A stretch of 64,000 nt of DNA from Fictibacillus enclensis (GCF_001457035.1 NZ_KQ758617.1:186001-250000); one strand, 5' to 3'; positions 8,174 through 16,397 are shown, counted from the first letter of the stretch. Numbers and translations are program-made. Notes: generated by a model not told the origin, from the sequence alone.

Positions 8174-9493
8174 TTATTTCTTTAGTGATTGTTCTACCTT
8201 TGACTGTGCTTTTTTCAGCGCATTTTCCGGTTTTTCTTTTCCTAAAAGAACGGCATCAATTAACGGATTGATTTTGTTTTGATAATCAGGAGCATCTGCC
8301 GGAACCGGATTCATTGTCGTTACTTGTAAATTATCAACGGCCTCCTTATAAACCATTTTGTCGTTGCCGCTTAATTTAGAAAGGGCATCTTCAGAAGCTT
8401 TCTTGTTTGCTACATTGTCAAAATTTTTGGACGCCCAATAGGTTTGTGCTTGTTCTCCTGTCAAATATTTGATGAATTCAAAGGATTCTTTTGGATGTTT
8501 GGCTCCCTTCGGAATTTCAGCAACAAATCCGCCACCGTCGCTCCAATGCTTGGCATCTGCGGTTTTCGCAGGCATTGGCGCCACCCCGAAATCCATATCT
8601 TTTCCAAAATCCCTGATCTGTGTATAGAAGGTGGCAACGTCCACCCACATACCGACTTTTCCGGCAATGAAAGGATTGGATTGTTCGCTTCCGAATTCGG
8701 CTTTGAAGGCATTTACATTTTCCTGGCCGATCCGGTCATTCCAGCTCTTAAGCCACTTTAGTCCTTCCAATTTTTCAGGTGTGTTGATTTGTACCTCATT
8801 GTCTTTAGACAGGAATCCTTTTCCGTTGTCGGCATTCATGAGCCAGCTTGGAGGCCCGAATGATCCCCATAACGGATAAAAACCGATTCTCTCATACCGG
8901 TCACCGCTTTTTTTATCGAGCTTTTTGGCATAAGCTTCAAGCTCGTCCCATGTCTTCGGAGGTTTATTTGGATCAAGGCCGGCTTCTTTAAACGCCTTTT
9001 TGTTATAAAAAAGAAGTCGTGTATCAGTGTTGAATGGCACGGCGTACGGATCATTTTTATACAGGACGGTATCCCACAGTCGTGGATAAAAATTTCCTTT
9101 AAAAGAGTCATCTTTTATATATTCAGATAAATTGGTAGATTGATTGTTTTTTGCGCGGTGCTGTACGGAATTAATGTCGTTAATGATGACATCGGGAGGA
9201 TTACCGGCAGAAATGGCCGCCAGGTTTTTTGTCCAGATATCACCAAATGGCAGGAATGTGTGTTTTACATAAATATCATCCTGTGATTTATTAAAATCAT
9301 TAATGATTTTTTCAATAACAGGACGTCTTGTTTCGGACCCCCAGAATGTCCAAAAATTCAACGTGACTTTCCCTTTTTGAGCAGAACTGTCGCCGGAGCT
9401 TTCTTCTTGCGGCCCCCCCGCACTCCCCGAGCAGCCGGCAAGCATGCCCAGCAAAATCAAAACAGAGATAAATAAGACAGAAACCCTTTTCAT
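8174..9493 (-). CDS. Sugar ABC transporter substrate-binding lipoprotein (second system)
   Basis: This 439-aa family 1 solute-binding protein has the signal peptide MKRVSVLFISVLILLGMLAGC, whose lipobox L-A-G-C marks it as a lipoprotein. The body is typical: TLNFWTFWGSETRRP near the mature N-terminus and VGMWVDVATF in the ligand cleft. The start at 9493 has TAGGAGGTAC immediately upstream; an in-frame ATG at 9532 lacks a site. It is the promoter-proximal gene of the minus-strand importer, and a palindrome at 9572-9586 lies in its upstream region. Confidence 0.93.
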   Translation of the reverse strand: MKRVSVLFISVLILLGMLAGCSGSAGGPQEESSGDSSAQKGKVTLNFWTFWGSETRRPVIEKIINDFNKSQDDIYVKHTFLPFGDIWTKNLAAISAGNPPDVIINDINSVQHRAKNNQSTNLSEYIKDDSFKGNFYPRLWDTVLYKNDPYAVPFNTDTRLLFYNKKAFKEAGLDPNKPPKTWDELEAYAKKLDKKSGDRYERIGFYPLWGSFGPPSWLMNADNGKGFLSKDNEVQINTPEKLEGLKWLKSWNDRIGQENVNAFKAEFGSEQSNPFIAGKVGMWVDVATFYTQIRDFGKDMDFGVAPMPAKTADAKHWSDGGGFVAEIPKGAKHPKESFEFIKYLTGEQAQTYWASKNFDNVANKKASEDALSKLSGNDKMVYKEAVDNLQVTTMNPVPADAPDYQNKINPLIDAVLLGKEKPENALKKAQSKVEQSLKK

Positions 9494-9819
9494 GTAGTAC
9501 CTCCTAGTAAATAAGTAACAGCTTCTATTCACAAAAAGCCGACCTTTTTAATTACCCAAATACTTTTGGACTGAAACCGATTTTCAACAATTTTTTTGAA
9601 AAAGTCTGTTTTTTTGATAAAAAGTTTGTTTATTTACTTGTTTTTATAGGGAAGAATGGAGAATTTGGGAAAATAGACGATTAAATACTGAGTTATTTTC
9701 ATAACTTAATCATCAATTTTCCCAATACACACCCCTCTTTTGTACTGATACAATTAGATTAATACAAGATTCGACAAAAACTGGTATGCCATTTGTACCA
9801 CAGAAATGGATGTGGACAC
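9494..9819. promoter_or_regulatory. 326-bp intergenic region between divergent genes
   Basis: This AT-rich spacer separates the minus-strand sugar operon and the plus-strand DJ-1-like gene. It contains the ribosome binding site of the binding-protein gene, the palindrome at 9572-9586 and several T-rich stretches. No open frame with a ribosome binding site and no RNA hairpin with a T tail was seen. A sigma-A promoter must lie here, but I could not choose one confidently. Confidence 0.5.
9572..9586. promoter_or_regulatory. Candidate LacI-family operator
   Basis: TGAAACCGATTTTCA has perfect 5-bp arms TGAAA / TTTCA around a CG-containing centre, the general form of LacI/CcpA-family operators. 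It differs from the cre consensus at the outer TG. It lies about 80 bp upstream of the sugar-binding lipoprotein start, a fitting place for catabolite or substrate control. No LacI-type regulator is encoded in the window. Confidence 0.4.
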
Positions 9820-10371
9820 ATGAAAAAGAGAGTGCTGGTTTATCTCTATCCCCAATTCAGGGAAGTAGAAATTGTGGTGGCGTTATCTGCCCTCAGCCGA
9901 CATTACGAAATTTTAAGTTTTTCATTGCCCCACGGGGGAATTACGAGTGAGTGCGGATTGCTTGTACATCCGACCATTAAATTGAAAAACATAAATCCTT
10001 TGGAATACGACCTGCTGCTGCTCCCTGGCGGAAGACAGGCAGCAAGCCAGTCAGATCCTCGCCTTATCAGGCTGATAAAGGGCTTCGACAGAGATGGAGT
10101 CCGTATTGCTGCTATTGGCTCAGGAGTGTTAATTGCCGGAAAAGCAGGGATACTGGAAAATAAAAGCTATTCAGCCCCTCATCTGGAGGAGGAAAACAGA
10201 AAAGTGAAGGAGTGGCTGACGGGGCGTGCCGTGAACCGGCAGGTAGTTGAAGACAAAAATATAATAACGGCAAAGAACAATGCATATATTGATTTTGGGC
10301 TGCTGATCGGGGACCGGCTGGGGTGCTTTTCCAGTATTGACGATTATAATCTGTATAAAGGCACATTGTAG
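9820..10371 (+). CDS. DJ-1/PfpI-like protein lacking the nucleophile Cys
   Basis: This 183-aa protein has the DJ-1/PfpI (class I glutamine amidotransferase-like) fold. MKKRVLVYLYPQFREVE is the first strand and acidic turn, and LLLLPGGRQ is the central GG loop. At the nucleophile elbow the family has A-I-C-x-G, but this protein reads A-A-I-G-S-G, with Gly100-Ser101 and no Cys. It is therefore unlikely to be a classical protease or glyoxalase; a sensing or structural role is possible (inference). I start at ATG 9820, although the ribosome binding site is weak. It stands alone next to a sugar operon promoter region. Confidence 0.8.
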   Translation: MKKRVLVYLYPQFREVEIVVALSALSRHYEILSFSLPHGGITSECGLLVHPTIKLKNINPLEYDLLLLPGGRQAASQSDPRLIRLIKGFDRDGVRIAAIGSGVLIAGKAGILENKSYSAPHLEEENRKVKEWLTGRAVNRQVVEDKNIITAKNNAYIDFGLLIGDRLGCFSSIDDYNLYKGTL

Positions 10372-10442
10372 AACGAAAGTCCATGGGATTCCGGATCCGC
10401 CCATGCTAAAATAAGGATTATCAAATAAAGGAGCTGTACATT

Positions 10443-10607
10443 GTGTCAACTCTTCTTATTACAATTTTGATTTCCGTTATTATTATTTTGTTTGTTCTTG
10501 TCGTATTTGTTTTGGCTATTTCAAGAGGATATGCGTATAAACACACAGTCGACAGCCTGGACGATAATCCCTATCTAGAAAAAAGAGAAAACTCGGGAGA
10601 CGCCTGA
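10443..10607 (+). CDS. ytzI: YtzI-like small membrane protein
   Basis: This 54-aa protein starts at GTG 10443, with AAAGGAG at about 10427-10433. One long hydrophobic helix (about residues 2-26, rich in Ile, Leu and Val) is followed by ISRGYAYKHTVDSLDDNPY and a charged C-terminus. The G-Y-x-Y/F-K-H-T-(V/I)-D segment after the helix is what I recall from the YtzI family of Bacillus single-pass proteins of unknown function. A terminator follows 20 bp after the stop, which supports an independent small gene. Confidence 0.7.
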   Translation: MSTLLITILISVIIILFVLVVFVLAISRGYAYKHTVDSLDDNPYLEKRENSGDA

Positions 10608-10627
10608 CCCGTCTGCCGCAAAGTGAG

Positions 10628-10657
10628 CACTGCTGAAGGATTCAGCGGTGTTTTTTT
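10628..10657 (+). terminator. Terminator of the YtzI-like gene
   Basis: The stem CACTGCTGAA / TTCAGCGGTG (one G-T pair) with a 3-nt loop is followed by seven T. Confidence 0.88.
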
Positions 10658-10793
10658 GTTGGAATATTTTTCACGATGAGTAGAAGGAATTGAAATTGGT
10701 ACTGGAAAGTTTGCGGGCAAGAAGAGATAATAAATATGTGAGCGCATACACGATGTGTTTTTCTTTACAAAAAAGAAGGATAAAGGAGAAATT

Positions 10794-11720
10794 ATGTTAA
10801 AAGTAATTAAACCTGCTTCACCCTTTGATTTCTCTAAAATGCTCCGAAGGGTGAAGAGTCATGGGAAAAATAACATTGTGAATGCTGATTTGGAGAGCCA
10901 GTCGTACAAACGGATGGTTCATGTTGGAAACCGGCCGGTATTACTTAATGTAAAGGCCAGCGGCAGCGTGGATGAGGCAGAACTTCTGATTGATCAGCCG
11001 GATGATCTGAACCAGGAGGAAAAGGCCAAACTGGATGTTATCGTCACACGCATGTTTTCAACGGACATTGATCTTAAGCAATTTTATACCCAATTTTCAG
11101 GACACAGGCAGATTGCGCCTCTTATCACGTCATTTTACGGCTTGCGTCTGGTGACGGATCCGGACCTGTTCGAATCGATGGTGAAAATCATCGTTGGACA
11201 ACAGGTGAATCTCACGTTTGCCGGTGTTCTGATCGATCGTCTCATTGATCTTGCCGGTGAGCATCTGGAAGTGAGCGGTGAACCTTTCTCTATTTTTCCG
11301 GCGGTGGAGAAGATGGCAGCTCTTGATTATCAGGAGCTGAGAGAACTTCAGTTCAGCCAAAGAAAAGCAGAATATATTATTGATTTTGCCAGGATGATTG
11401 CAGACGGGAAACTAGATGTTGATGCCCTCTGGGGGATGAGCGATGAAGAGGTAATGGAAACGCTGTTGCCGATCAGGGGAGTTGGACGTTGGACCATTGA
11501 GTGCCTTCTCATATTTGCCATGGGGAGGACGGATGTGCTCCCGGCTGCCGATATTGGTTTAAGAAACGGAGTTCGTAATGCATGGGGGCTGGATTACCAG
11601 CCAACAGAAGAAGATGTCAGAAGACTCGCGGAGGACTGGCACCCGTGGAGTACGTATATTACCTATTATCTGTGGGAAAGCCTTGCGGCTGAGCCCGTTG
11701 TAAAAGATTTGCAGATTTAG
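10794..11720 (+). CDS. alkA: DNA-3-methyladenine glycosylase II (AlkA type)
   Basis: This 308-aa base-excision repair glycosylase removes alkylated purines from DNA. The N-terminal ~110 residues form the AlkA-type beta domain. The HhH-GPD core follows: IIVGQQVNLTFA (about 131-142), then the hairpin LLPIRGVGRWTIECLLIFAMGR, then PAADIGLRNGV, where Asp is the catalytic residue. ATG 10794 has AAAGGAGAAATT just upstream; the longer ORF from 10755 lacks a site. No adaptive-response regulator (AdaA/AdaB) is nearby, so expression may be constitutive. The gene is followed 20 bp downstream by a CBS protein and may be co-transcribed with it. Confidence 0.9.
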   Translation: MLKVIKPASPFDFSKMLRRVKSHGKNNIVNADLESQSYKRMVHVGNRPVLLNVKASGSVDEAELLIDQPDDLNQEEKAKLDVIVTRMFSTDIDLKQFYTQFSGHRQIAPLITSFYGLRLVTDPDLFESMVKIIVGQQVNLTFAGVLIDRLIDLAGEHLEVSGEPFSIFPAVEKMAALDYQELRELQFSQRKAEYIIDFARMIADGKLDVDALWGMSDEEVMETLLPIRGVGRWTIECLLIFAMGRTDVLPAADIGLRNGVRNAWGLDYQPTEEDVRRLAEDWHPWSTYITYYLWESLAAEPVVKDLQI

Positions 11721-11740
11721 ATAGCTAGGAGGAAGGTATC

Positions 11741-12157
11741 GTGAACATTGCTTTTTTTCTTTTGCCGAAAGAACAGGTTGCTTTTTTGAAAACAAATTCA
11801 ACCGTCCGTCAGGCGCTGGAAAAACTCGAACACCATCGATACACGGCAGTCCCGGTGCTTGACGATAAAGGAAGATATTCTGAAACTGTCACTGAGGGGG
11901 ATCTTTTGTGGACGATCAAAAATACACCCGGACTGAACTTCGAAACAAGCCACCGGTTTTCCATATCGGGTATAAAAAAAGAGCGGTTGATCAAGTCGGT
12001 GTACATTAACGCTCAAATGGAAGATCTCCTGAGTTTGATAGCTACCCAGAATTTTGTTCCAGTGGTGGATGATAATGATGTATTCATCGGCATCGTCCGC
12101 CGCAGCGACATTATTGAATATTGCTCAAATCAGCTATTTGCGATAAAGGGGAGTTAA
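11741..12157 (+). CDS. CBS-domain pair protein
   Basis: This 138-aa stand-alone protein is made of two CBS motifs (about 8-60 and 78-132). VRQALEKLEHHRYTAVPVLDDKGRY is the first repeat and DLLSLIATQNFVPVVDDNDVFIGIVRRSDIIEY the second. Such pairs bind adenosine nucleotides and act as ligand-sensing modules. It starts at GTG 11741 with TAGGAGG upstream. It lies 20 bp after alkA and 5 bp before a GNAT gene, so the three are probably one operon. The ligand and partner are unknown. Confidence 0.88.
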   Translation: MNIAFFLLPKEQVAFLKTNSTVRQALEKLEHHRYTAVPVLDDKGRYSETVTEGDLLWTIKNTPGLNFETSHRFSISGIKKERLIKSVYINAQMEDLLSLIATQNFVPVVDDNDVFIGIVRRSDIIEYCSNQLFAIKGS

Positions 12158-12162
12158 CGAGT

Positions 12163-12726
12163 ATGGAAACAGTCTCTGTACTGCCTGTGTTTCCAGAACT
12201 TTCCACCACGCGATATCAATTGAGAGAAATCAAAGTGAAGGATGCACAGGAGCTGCATGAAGTATATTCTGATTCCGAGGTAGTAAAGTACTGGGGAGCG
12301 ATTCCGTTTGAATCCATCGAACAGACCGCTTCACTCATCCAGGATTTTCAGAACGGGTTCAGTTCTGGGGCAACCATCCGCTGGGGAATCGCCGAAAAAA
12401 CAAGTGGAAGAGTAATTGGAACCTGCGGTTTTCACAATTGGGCAAAAAAGAAACGGCGAGCGGAAGTCGGATATGAAATACGGCGCAGTGAATGGCGGAA
12501 GGGTGTCATGTCGGAGGTATTAGGTGTCATATTGCCTTATGGCTTTCATACAATGGAGCTTAACCGTATTGGCGCGCTTATCCATCCTGATAATCTCGGT
12601 TCTGCTAAACTGGCAGAAAAATTAGGCTTTCAGGCGGAAGGGCAATTAAGGGACTATCAGTTCGTGGATGGGGAATTTCAGGATTTGGTGATGTACAGCT
12701 TGCTGAAAAAAGATACGAAATGGTGA
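12163..12726 (+). CDS. GNAT acetyltransferase, RimJ/RimL type
   Basis: This 187-aa acetyl-CoA-dependent N-acetyltransferase resembles ribosomal-protein/alanine acetyltransferases. LSTTRYQLREIKVKDAQEL is the typical start. VGYEIRRSEWRKGVMSEVL carries the acetyl-CoA-binding Arg/Gly region, and LNRIGALIHPDNLGSAKLAEKLGF is motif B. ATG 12163 follows AAGGGGAG at good spacing. It is the last gene of the alkA-CBS-GNAT group, before a bidirectional terminator. The substrate is unknown. Confidence 0.88.
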   Translation: METVSVLPVFPELSTTRYQLREIKVKDAQELHEVYSDSEVVKYWGAIPFESIEQTASLIQDFQNGFSSGATIRWGIAEKTSGRVIGTCGFHNWAKKKRRAEVGYEIRRSEWRKGVMSEVLGVILPYGFHTMELNRIGALIHPDNLGSAKLAEKLGFQAEGQLRDYQFVDGEFQDLVMYSLLKKDTKW

Positions 12727-12740
12727 GCCTTATTATTTAC

Positions 12741-12780
12741 ATCAAAAAAAGATGGCGGGAAAACGCCATCTTTTTTTGAT
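12741..12780. terminator. Bidirectional terminator
   Basis: The 17-bp perfect stem ATCAAAAAAAGATGGCG and its complement enclose a 6-nt loop. It serves the GNAT gene (plus) and uppP (minus). Confidence 0.93.
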
Positions 12781-12789
12781 GCTTTATGA

Positions 12790-13602
12790 TTACAGCCAGA
12801 TAATTGCAGCCAAAACGGCAGCAAGGATGAAACGGTAATAGGCAAATGGTGTCAGCTTTACTTTAGCAATCAAACGAATAAAGAACAGGATAGCAACAAC
12901 CGCTACGATAAAGGCCGTAACAAATCCTGTAACAAAAAACGGGAGGTCGCTTGCGCTTAAGTAATCCCAGCTTTTATAGAGGTCGAGTCCGCTGGCCGCG
13001 ATCATGATCGGCACCGCAAGAATAAACGTAAAATCAGCCGCCGTTCGATGGCTTAAGCCCATCAAAACACCACCGGAAATGGTAGCACCCGACCGTGAGA
13101 AGCCCGGCCACAATGCAAGACACTGAAACAAGCCGATGATAAAGGCCTGCTTATACGTAATCTGGTCAAGAGTAGCCGCTGTAATCTTCTTTTTTTTCTT
13201 TTCAGCATAAATCATCAGCAGTCCGCCGACAATCAAGCTGAATACAACCGTACTTGTTGAGAACAAATACTTTTTTACGGCATCGTGAACAAGAAGTCCG
13301 ATCACAACTGCAGGCAGCATACCGCAAAAGATATGAATCAGATTCAAATGGCCCTTTTGCCCATCCTCAGATTCGATTTTGCCCACACCGAGAAGGCTCC
13401 ACAGCCTTTTCCAGTAAAGGACTACAACAGCCAGAATGGAACCAAGCTGTATCACAATTTCAAACGTTTTTGCTTTATCTCCTGTAAATCCTAAAAAGTG
13501 CCCTGCGATAATTAAATGTCCAGTGGAAGAAACCGGAAGAAACTCTGTCAGTCCCTCAACCAGACCCATAATAATGGCAATCCAAAGAAACAATACATTC
13601 AC
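12790..13602 (-). CDS. uppP: Undecaprenyl-diphosphatase
   Basis: This 270-aa polytopic BacA/UppP-type enzyme dephosphorylates undecaprenyl diphosphate to recycle the lipid carrier of cell-wall synthesis and gives bacitracin tolerance. The two signature regions are present: [19 protein letters not shown] (about 13-31) with the conserved Glu residues, and [15 protein letters not shown] (about 164-178) with the active-site Arg-Ser. About eight hydrophobic segments are visible. The ribosome binding site (CTGGTGA before ATG) is weak. It stands alone, facing a terminator shared with the plus-strand GNAT gene. Confidence 0.95.
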   Translation of the reverse strand: MNVLFLWIAIIMGLVEGLTEFLPVSSTGHLIIAGHFLGFTGDKAKTFEIVIQLGSILAVVVLYWKRLWSLLGVGKIESEDGQKGHLNLIHIFCGMLPAVVIGLLVHDAVKKYLFSTSTVVFSLIVGGLLMIYAEKKKKKITAATLDQITYKQAFIIGLFQCLALWPGFSRSGATISGGVLMGLSHRTAADFTFILAVPIMIAASGLDLYKSWDYLSASDLPFFVTGFVTAFIVAVVAILFFIRLIAKVKLTPFAYYRFILAAVLAAIIWL

Positions 13603-13678
13603 CAGCCTGTTCTAAATTAATCAAACACTTACCTATTATAAAAGAAAACCGCTAAAAAACATATAAAGATTATGTGAC

Positions 13679-13719
13679 AACGTAAGCTTAAAAAGCGGCC
13701 TAGCGGTCCGGCTCACGTT
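13679..13719. other. Hairpin-forming intergenic sequence
   Basis: AACGTAAGC (13679-13687) and GCTCACGTT (13711-13719) can pair at eight of nine positions, with a GC-rich inner part (CGG...CCG). It lacks a T tail and lies upstream of uppP on the minus strand. Its role is unknown; it could be a leader structure or operator. Confidence 0.3.
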
Positions 13720-13739
13720 AAACTGTTCGATGGAGCATC

Positions 13740-13768
13740 AAAAAAAGAGGCGGCAAGCGGCCGCCTCT
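13740..13768 (-). terminator. Terminator of the 3D-domain gene
   Basis: On the minus strand, the stem AGAGGCGGC / GCCGCCTCT with a 5-nt loop is followed by seven T. Confidence 0.9.
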
Positions 13769-13790
13769 CTTAATTAAAGGTTTTTTCTGA

Positions 13791-14702
13791 TTAATCAAGA
13801 ACAGTAACTTTAACTGTTTTTCTTCCCCATTGGTTGGCAGTATCGTTGGAAGGATAGAATACGTCGATTCGGTTGCCATTGATCGCTCCGCCAGTGTCAG
13901 CAGCTGTTGCATAGCCATATCCTTCAACATACACTTTGGAATTTAAAGGAATAACATCAGGGTCAACGGCAATGACTTTTGCATTAGGGTTAGATTTAAG
14001 GTTTGTCCCATTCGCCGTTACACCGCTGCAGCCGTTGCAGCTTGCTGTGTAAGCCGTTGATTCCACAGAAATGGTTTTACCCTGCTTTTTCTGTGCAGGT
14101 GCTTTTGTTTCTTGTGCTTCAGCTTTTGGAGCAGGAGCAGTTGCAGTTTTCTGTGCCGGAGCAGCAGATTGAACCTCTGTTTTTACACGAACGCCATTAT
14201 CGCTGTAGAGCGCCTTAATGGTTTGAGGTCCGGTGATTCCGTCAATACCGATTCCTTTAGCAGTCTGGAAAGCTTTAACCGCTCTTACGGTAACAGGTCC
14301 ATAAATTCCATCAACCGTATAGTTGTAGAAACCTTGGTCCTTTAATTCGCTTTGCAATCCGGAAACAGCATAGCCTTTGCTGCCCTGTTGCAAAAGATTG
14401 GATTTATTTAAAGAAGATTGAAGCAGCGTTTCTGCTGTTTGTTTTCCTGTAATCCCATCTACTTTGAGTCCGTTTTTCTTTTGAAAATCTTTCACGGAAG
14501 CCGTTGTGATATCTCCATAGTAACCTGTTGTATCCGTATAATGGAAATATCCTTTATCTTTAAGCGATTGCTGTAATTGGTGTACGTCTTTATCCCACAT
14601 GCCTTGTTTTAATGTATGGTCCCCTAACGCGGCTTCCCCTACTATTGGAGAACTCATGATTACTCCAGTGATCGCTCCTGTTGCAATTACTTTTTTTAAC
14701 AT
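13791..14702 (-). CDS. Secreted 3D-domain protein with two peptidoglycan-binding repeats
   Basis: This 303-aa exported cell-wall protein has a signal peptide (about 1-25, ending in GEAALG). Two PG_binding_1 repeats lie at about 33-93 and 100-165 (each with YGD/YGP then VKxFQ and KVDGITG/GIDGITG). A Gln/Ala/Lys/Pro linker and a C-terminal 3D domain (about 215-303) follow. The 3D domain carries STAYTASC, then D-P-D-V-I-P-L and AADTGGAINGNRIDVF, where the Asp residues give the family its name. This is the fold of lytic transglycosylase-like MltA/YocH/Rpf proteins, so muralytic activity is likely. The start has TAGGAGGTACAT upstream. Confidence 0.92.
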   Translation of the reverse strand: MLKKVIATGAITGVIMSSPIVGEAALGDHTLKQGMWDKDVHQLQQSLKDKGYFHYTDTTGYYGDITTASVKDFQKKNGLKVDGITGKQTAETLLQSSLNKSNLLQQGSKGYAVSGLQSELKDQGFYNYTVDGIYGPVTVRAVKAFQTAKGIGIDGITGPQTIKALYSDNGVRVKTEVQSAAPAQKTATAPAPKAEAQETKAPAQKKQGKTISVESTAYTASCNGCSGVTANGTNLKSNPNAKVIAVDPDVIPLNSKVYVEGYGYATAADTGGAINGNRIDVFYPSNDTANQWGRKTVKVTVLD

Positions 14703-14819
14703 ATGTACCTCCTAAAGTACGAAAAGTTTTAGTTAAAAAGGATATGATTTCCTTGATAGCCACAATTGTCATTGTACAGGTAGAGTATGACAGGCAGGTT
14801 AGAGGAAGGTAACAAAACC

Positions 14820-14836
14820 GTTACATAATTATTTCA
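14820..14836 (-). promoter_or_regulatory. Candidate WalR box
   Basis: Read on the minus strand the sequence is TGAAAT-N5-TGTAAC. The WalR (YycF) consensus is two TGTWAH hexamers separated by five bases; the second matches and the first has one mismatch. It lies about 118 bp before the start of a 3D-domain cell-wall protein, and yocH-type muralytic genes are known WalR targets. Confidence 0.4.
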
Positions 14837-14997
14837 AGATAGTAGTAAATTCATCCAGTTTTGAGAGAATTATCGGCTGTTTGTCCTACCAATAGGGGAT
14901 ATTTTGGATATTTCAAGCTGTAATTCTTTATAATATTTAGAAAACTGGTAAACTTGTACTGTACCTATTTTTCTAAAAAGAAAGGTGGAAAATGATT

Positions 14998-15948
14998 ATG
15001 GAATACCGTCGTCTTGGGAGTACTGGATTAAAAGTAAGCGAGATTTCTCTGGGAAGCTGGCTGACCACTGCGGGCTATGTAGCCCGGGAGAACGCAGAAG
15101 CCAGCATACATAAAGCATTTGACCTTGGAATTAATTTCTTTGATACCGCAAACGTATATATGCGCGGAGAAGCAGAAAAAGTCGTGGGAAGCGTTTTGAA
15201 AGGCTACCAGCGCGATTCATATGTTTTGGCTACAAAGGCATTCTGGCCAATGGGGGACGGCCCGAACGACCGGGGTCTTTCGAGAAAGCATGTGATTGAG
15301 CAGTGCAATGCCAGCCTCGAGCGGCTTGGATTGGATTATGTGGATATTTTTTATTGCCATCGCTATGACAAGGAAACTCCTCTGGAGGAAACGCTGCGGG
15401 CTATCGATGATTTGATCCGCCATGGCAAAGTGCTTTATGCCGGGGTGAGTGAGTGGACTGCAGAACAGATTTCAGAAGCGGTACACCTGGCGGATAAAAA
15501 ATTGCTGGACCGTATTGTTGTCAGCCAGCCTCAATACAATATGTTTGAGCGTTATATTGAAAAAGAAGTTATTCCGGTGAGTGAAAAACACGGCATCGGC
15601 CAGGTGGTATGGTCGCCGCTTGCGCAGGGCGTTCTGACTGGAAAGTATAAAATCGGGGAAGAGGCGCCAAAAGGAAGCCGGGCCGCGGACGAGAACAGCA
15701 AGAAAATGATATCCGGCCATCTGACCGAAGAAAAACTTCAAAAGGTGGAGAAATTAAAAGGAGTGGCAGAGGAGAATGGAATTACTGTCGCTCAGCTTGC
15801 ACTCTCTTGGATTCTTCGTCAGGACAATGTATCAAGTGCCATTGTGGGTGCAAGTTCACCGGATCAGCTGGAGGAAACCGTAAAGGCTTCAGGAGTCAAA
15901 CTCTCTGCCGAATCACTTGAACACATAGAGGAAATCCTTCAAAATTAA
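14998..15948 (+). CDS. Aldo/keto reductase, potassium-channel beta-subunit-like
   Basis: This 316-aa NADPH-dependent oxidoreductase has the (beta/alpha)8 AKR fold. The catalytic tetrad is visible: Asp and Tyr in FFDTANVY, Lys in LATKAFWP, and His in IFYCHRYD. The C-terminal cofactor segment ends with AIVGASSPDQLEE. EYRRLGSTGLKVSEISLGSW at the start places it with Kv-beta/YccK-like AKRs. ATG 14998 is preferred over ATG 14992 because AGGTGG at 14983-14988 is then nine bases away rather than three. It is monocistronic with its own terminator. The substrate is unknown. Confidence 0.9.
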   Translation: MEYRRLGSTGLKVSEISLGSWLTTAGYVARENAEASIHKAFDLGINFFDTANVYMRGEAEKVVGSVLKGYQRDSYVLATKAFWPMGDGPNDRGLSRKHVIEQCNASLERLGLDYVDIFYCHRYDKETPLEETLRAIDDLIRHGKVLYAGVSEWTAEQISEAVHLADKKLLDRIVVSQPQYNMFERYIEKEVIPVSEKHGIGQVVWSPLAQGVLTGKYKIGEEAPKGSRAADENSKKMISGHLTEEKLQKVEKLKGVAEENGITVAQLALSWILRQDNVSSAIVGASSPDQLEETVKASGVKLSAESLEHIEEILQN

Positions 15949-15974
15949 TAGGGGATTAATAGAAGATTATCATT

Positions 15975-16011
15975 AAAAAAACGGCGGGAAGTGGTCTCCC
16001 GCCGTTTTTTT
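15975..16011 (+). terminator. Terminator of the aldo/keto reductase gene
   Basis: The stem AAAAAAACGGCGGGA / TCCCGCCGTTTTTTT with a 7-nt loop is perfect over 15 bp. It could also serve the minus-strand Spo0E-like gene. Confidence 0.93.
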
Positions 16012-16037
16012 GCTTTTAAATTTTTGGGGTTGGTCCA

Positions 16038-16202
16038 TTATTGTCTTATCAAAGAATTTGGTTTTTCCTCTGTTCGGGAAAGCAGATTAAGCAAATGATC
16101 AAGTTCCTGGCTGCATTTCACAGTAACCTCTGCCGTCAAGCCATAGGTCTTTCCAAGACATAGCAAAACTTCCCGCTTTTTTTCAATCATTTGTAATAAC
16201 AT
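16038..16202 (-). CDS. Spo0E-family aspartyl-phosphate phosphatase
   Basis: This 54-aa protein reads MLLQMIEKKREVLLCLGKTYG, followed by LTAEVTVKCSQELDHLLN. The pattern Ile-Glu-x3-Arg ... GL(T/S) ... S-Q-E-L-D-x-L-L-N is diagnostic of the Spo0E/YisI/YnzD family, which dephosphorylates Spo0A~P and delays sporulation. The SQELD core contacts the receiver domain. The ribosome binding site before ATG 16202 is weak (GAAAG). The gene lies antisense between a terminator and the Na+/H+ antiporter promoter region. Confidence 0.88.
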   Translation of the reverse strand: MLLQMIEKKREVLLCLGKTYGLTAEVTVKCSQELDHLLNLLSRTEEKPNSLIRQ

Positions 16203-16228
16203 CTTTCATTCACGACTTTCATGAGGGA

Positions 16229-16264
16229 TTTTGTCACAAAAACAAGTATGAAGGAAAACGCCTT
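16229..16264 (+). promoter_or_regulatory. Shared promoter-like motif, copy 1
   Basis: TTTTGTC (16229-16235) precedes the 17-mer ATGAAGGAAAACGCCTT (16248-16264) by 12 bp. The same 17-mer occurs upstream of the PAS kinase at 25371-25387, again after TTTTGTC. TTTGTCACA is a 7/9 match to the Spo0A box TTTGTCRAA. Function is inferred only. Confidence 0.35.
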
Positions 16265-16397
16265 TGAAGGAAAGAGCTTTGCTAAAAATAGTCAAAAAGT
16301 TACAAAATACCTTTTCTCTCACGTTAAATCCGTTTAAAGGGACGCAAAATAGTAAATGGATAGAAATAAAAGCTTTTATAGGAAAAGAGGCAACGTC

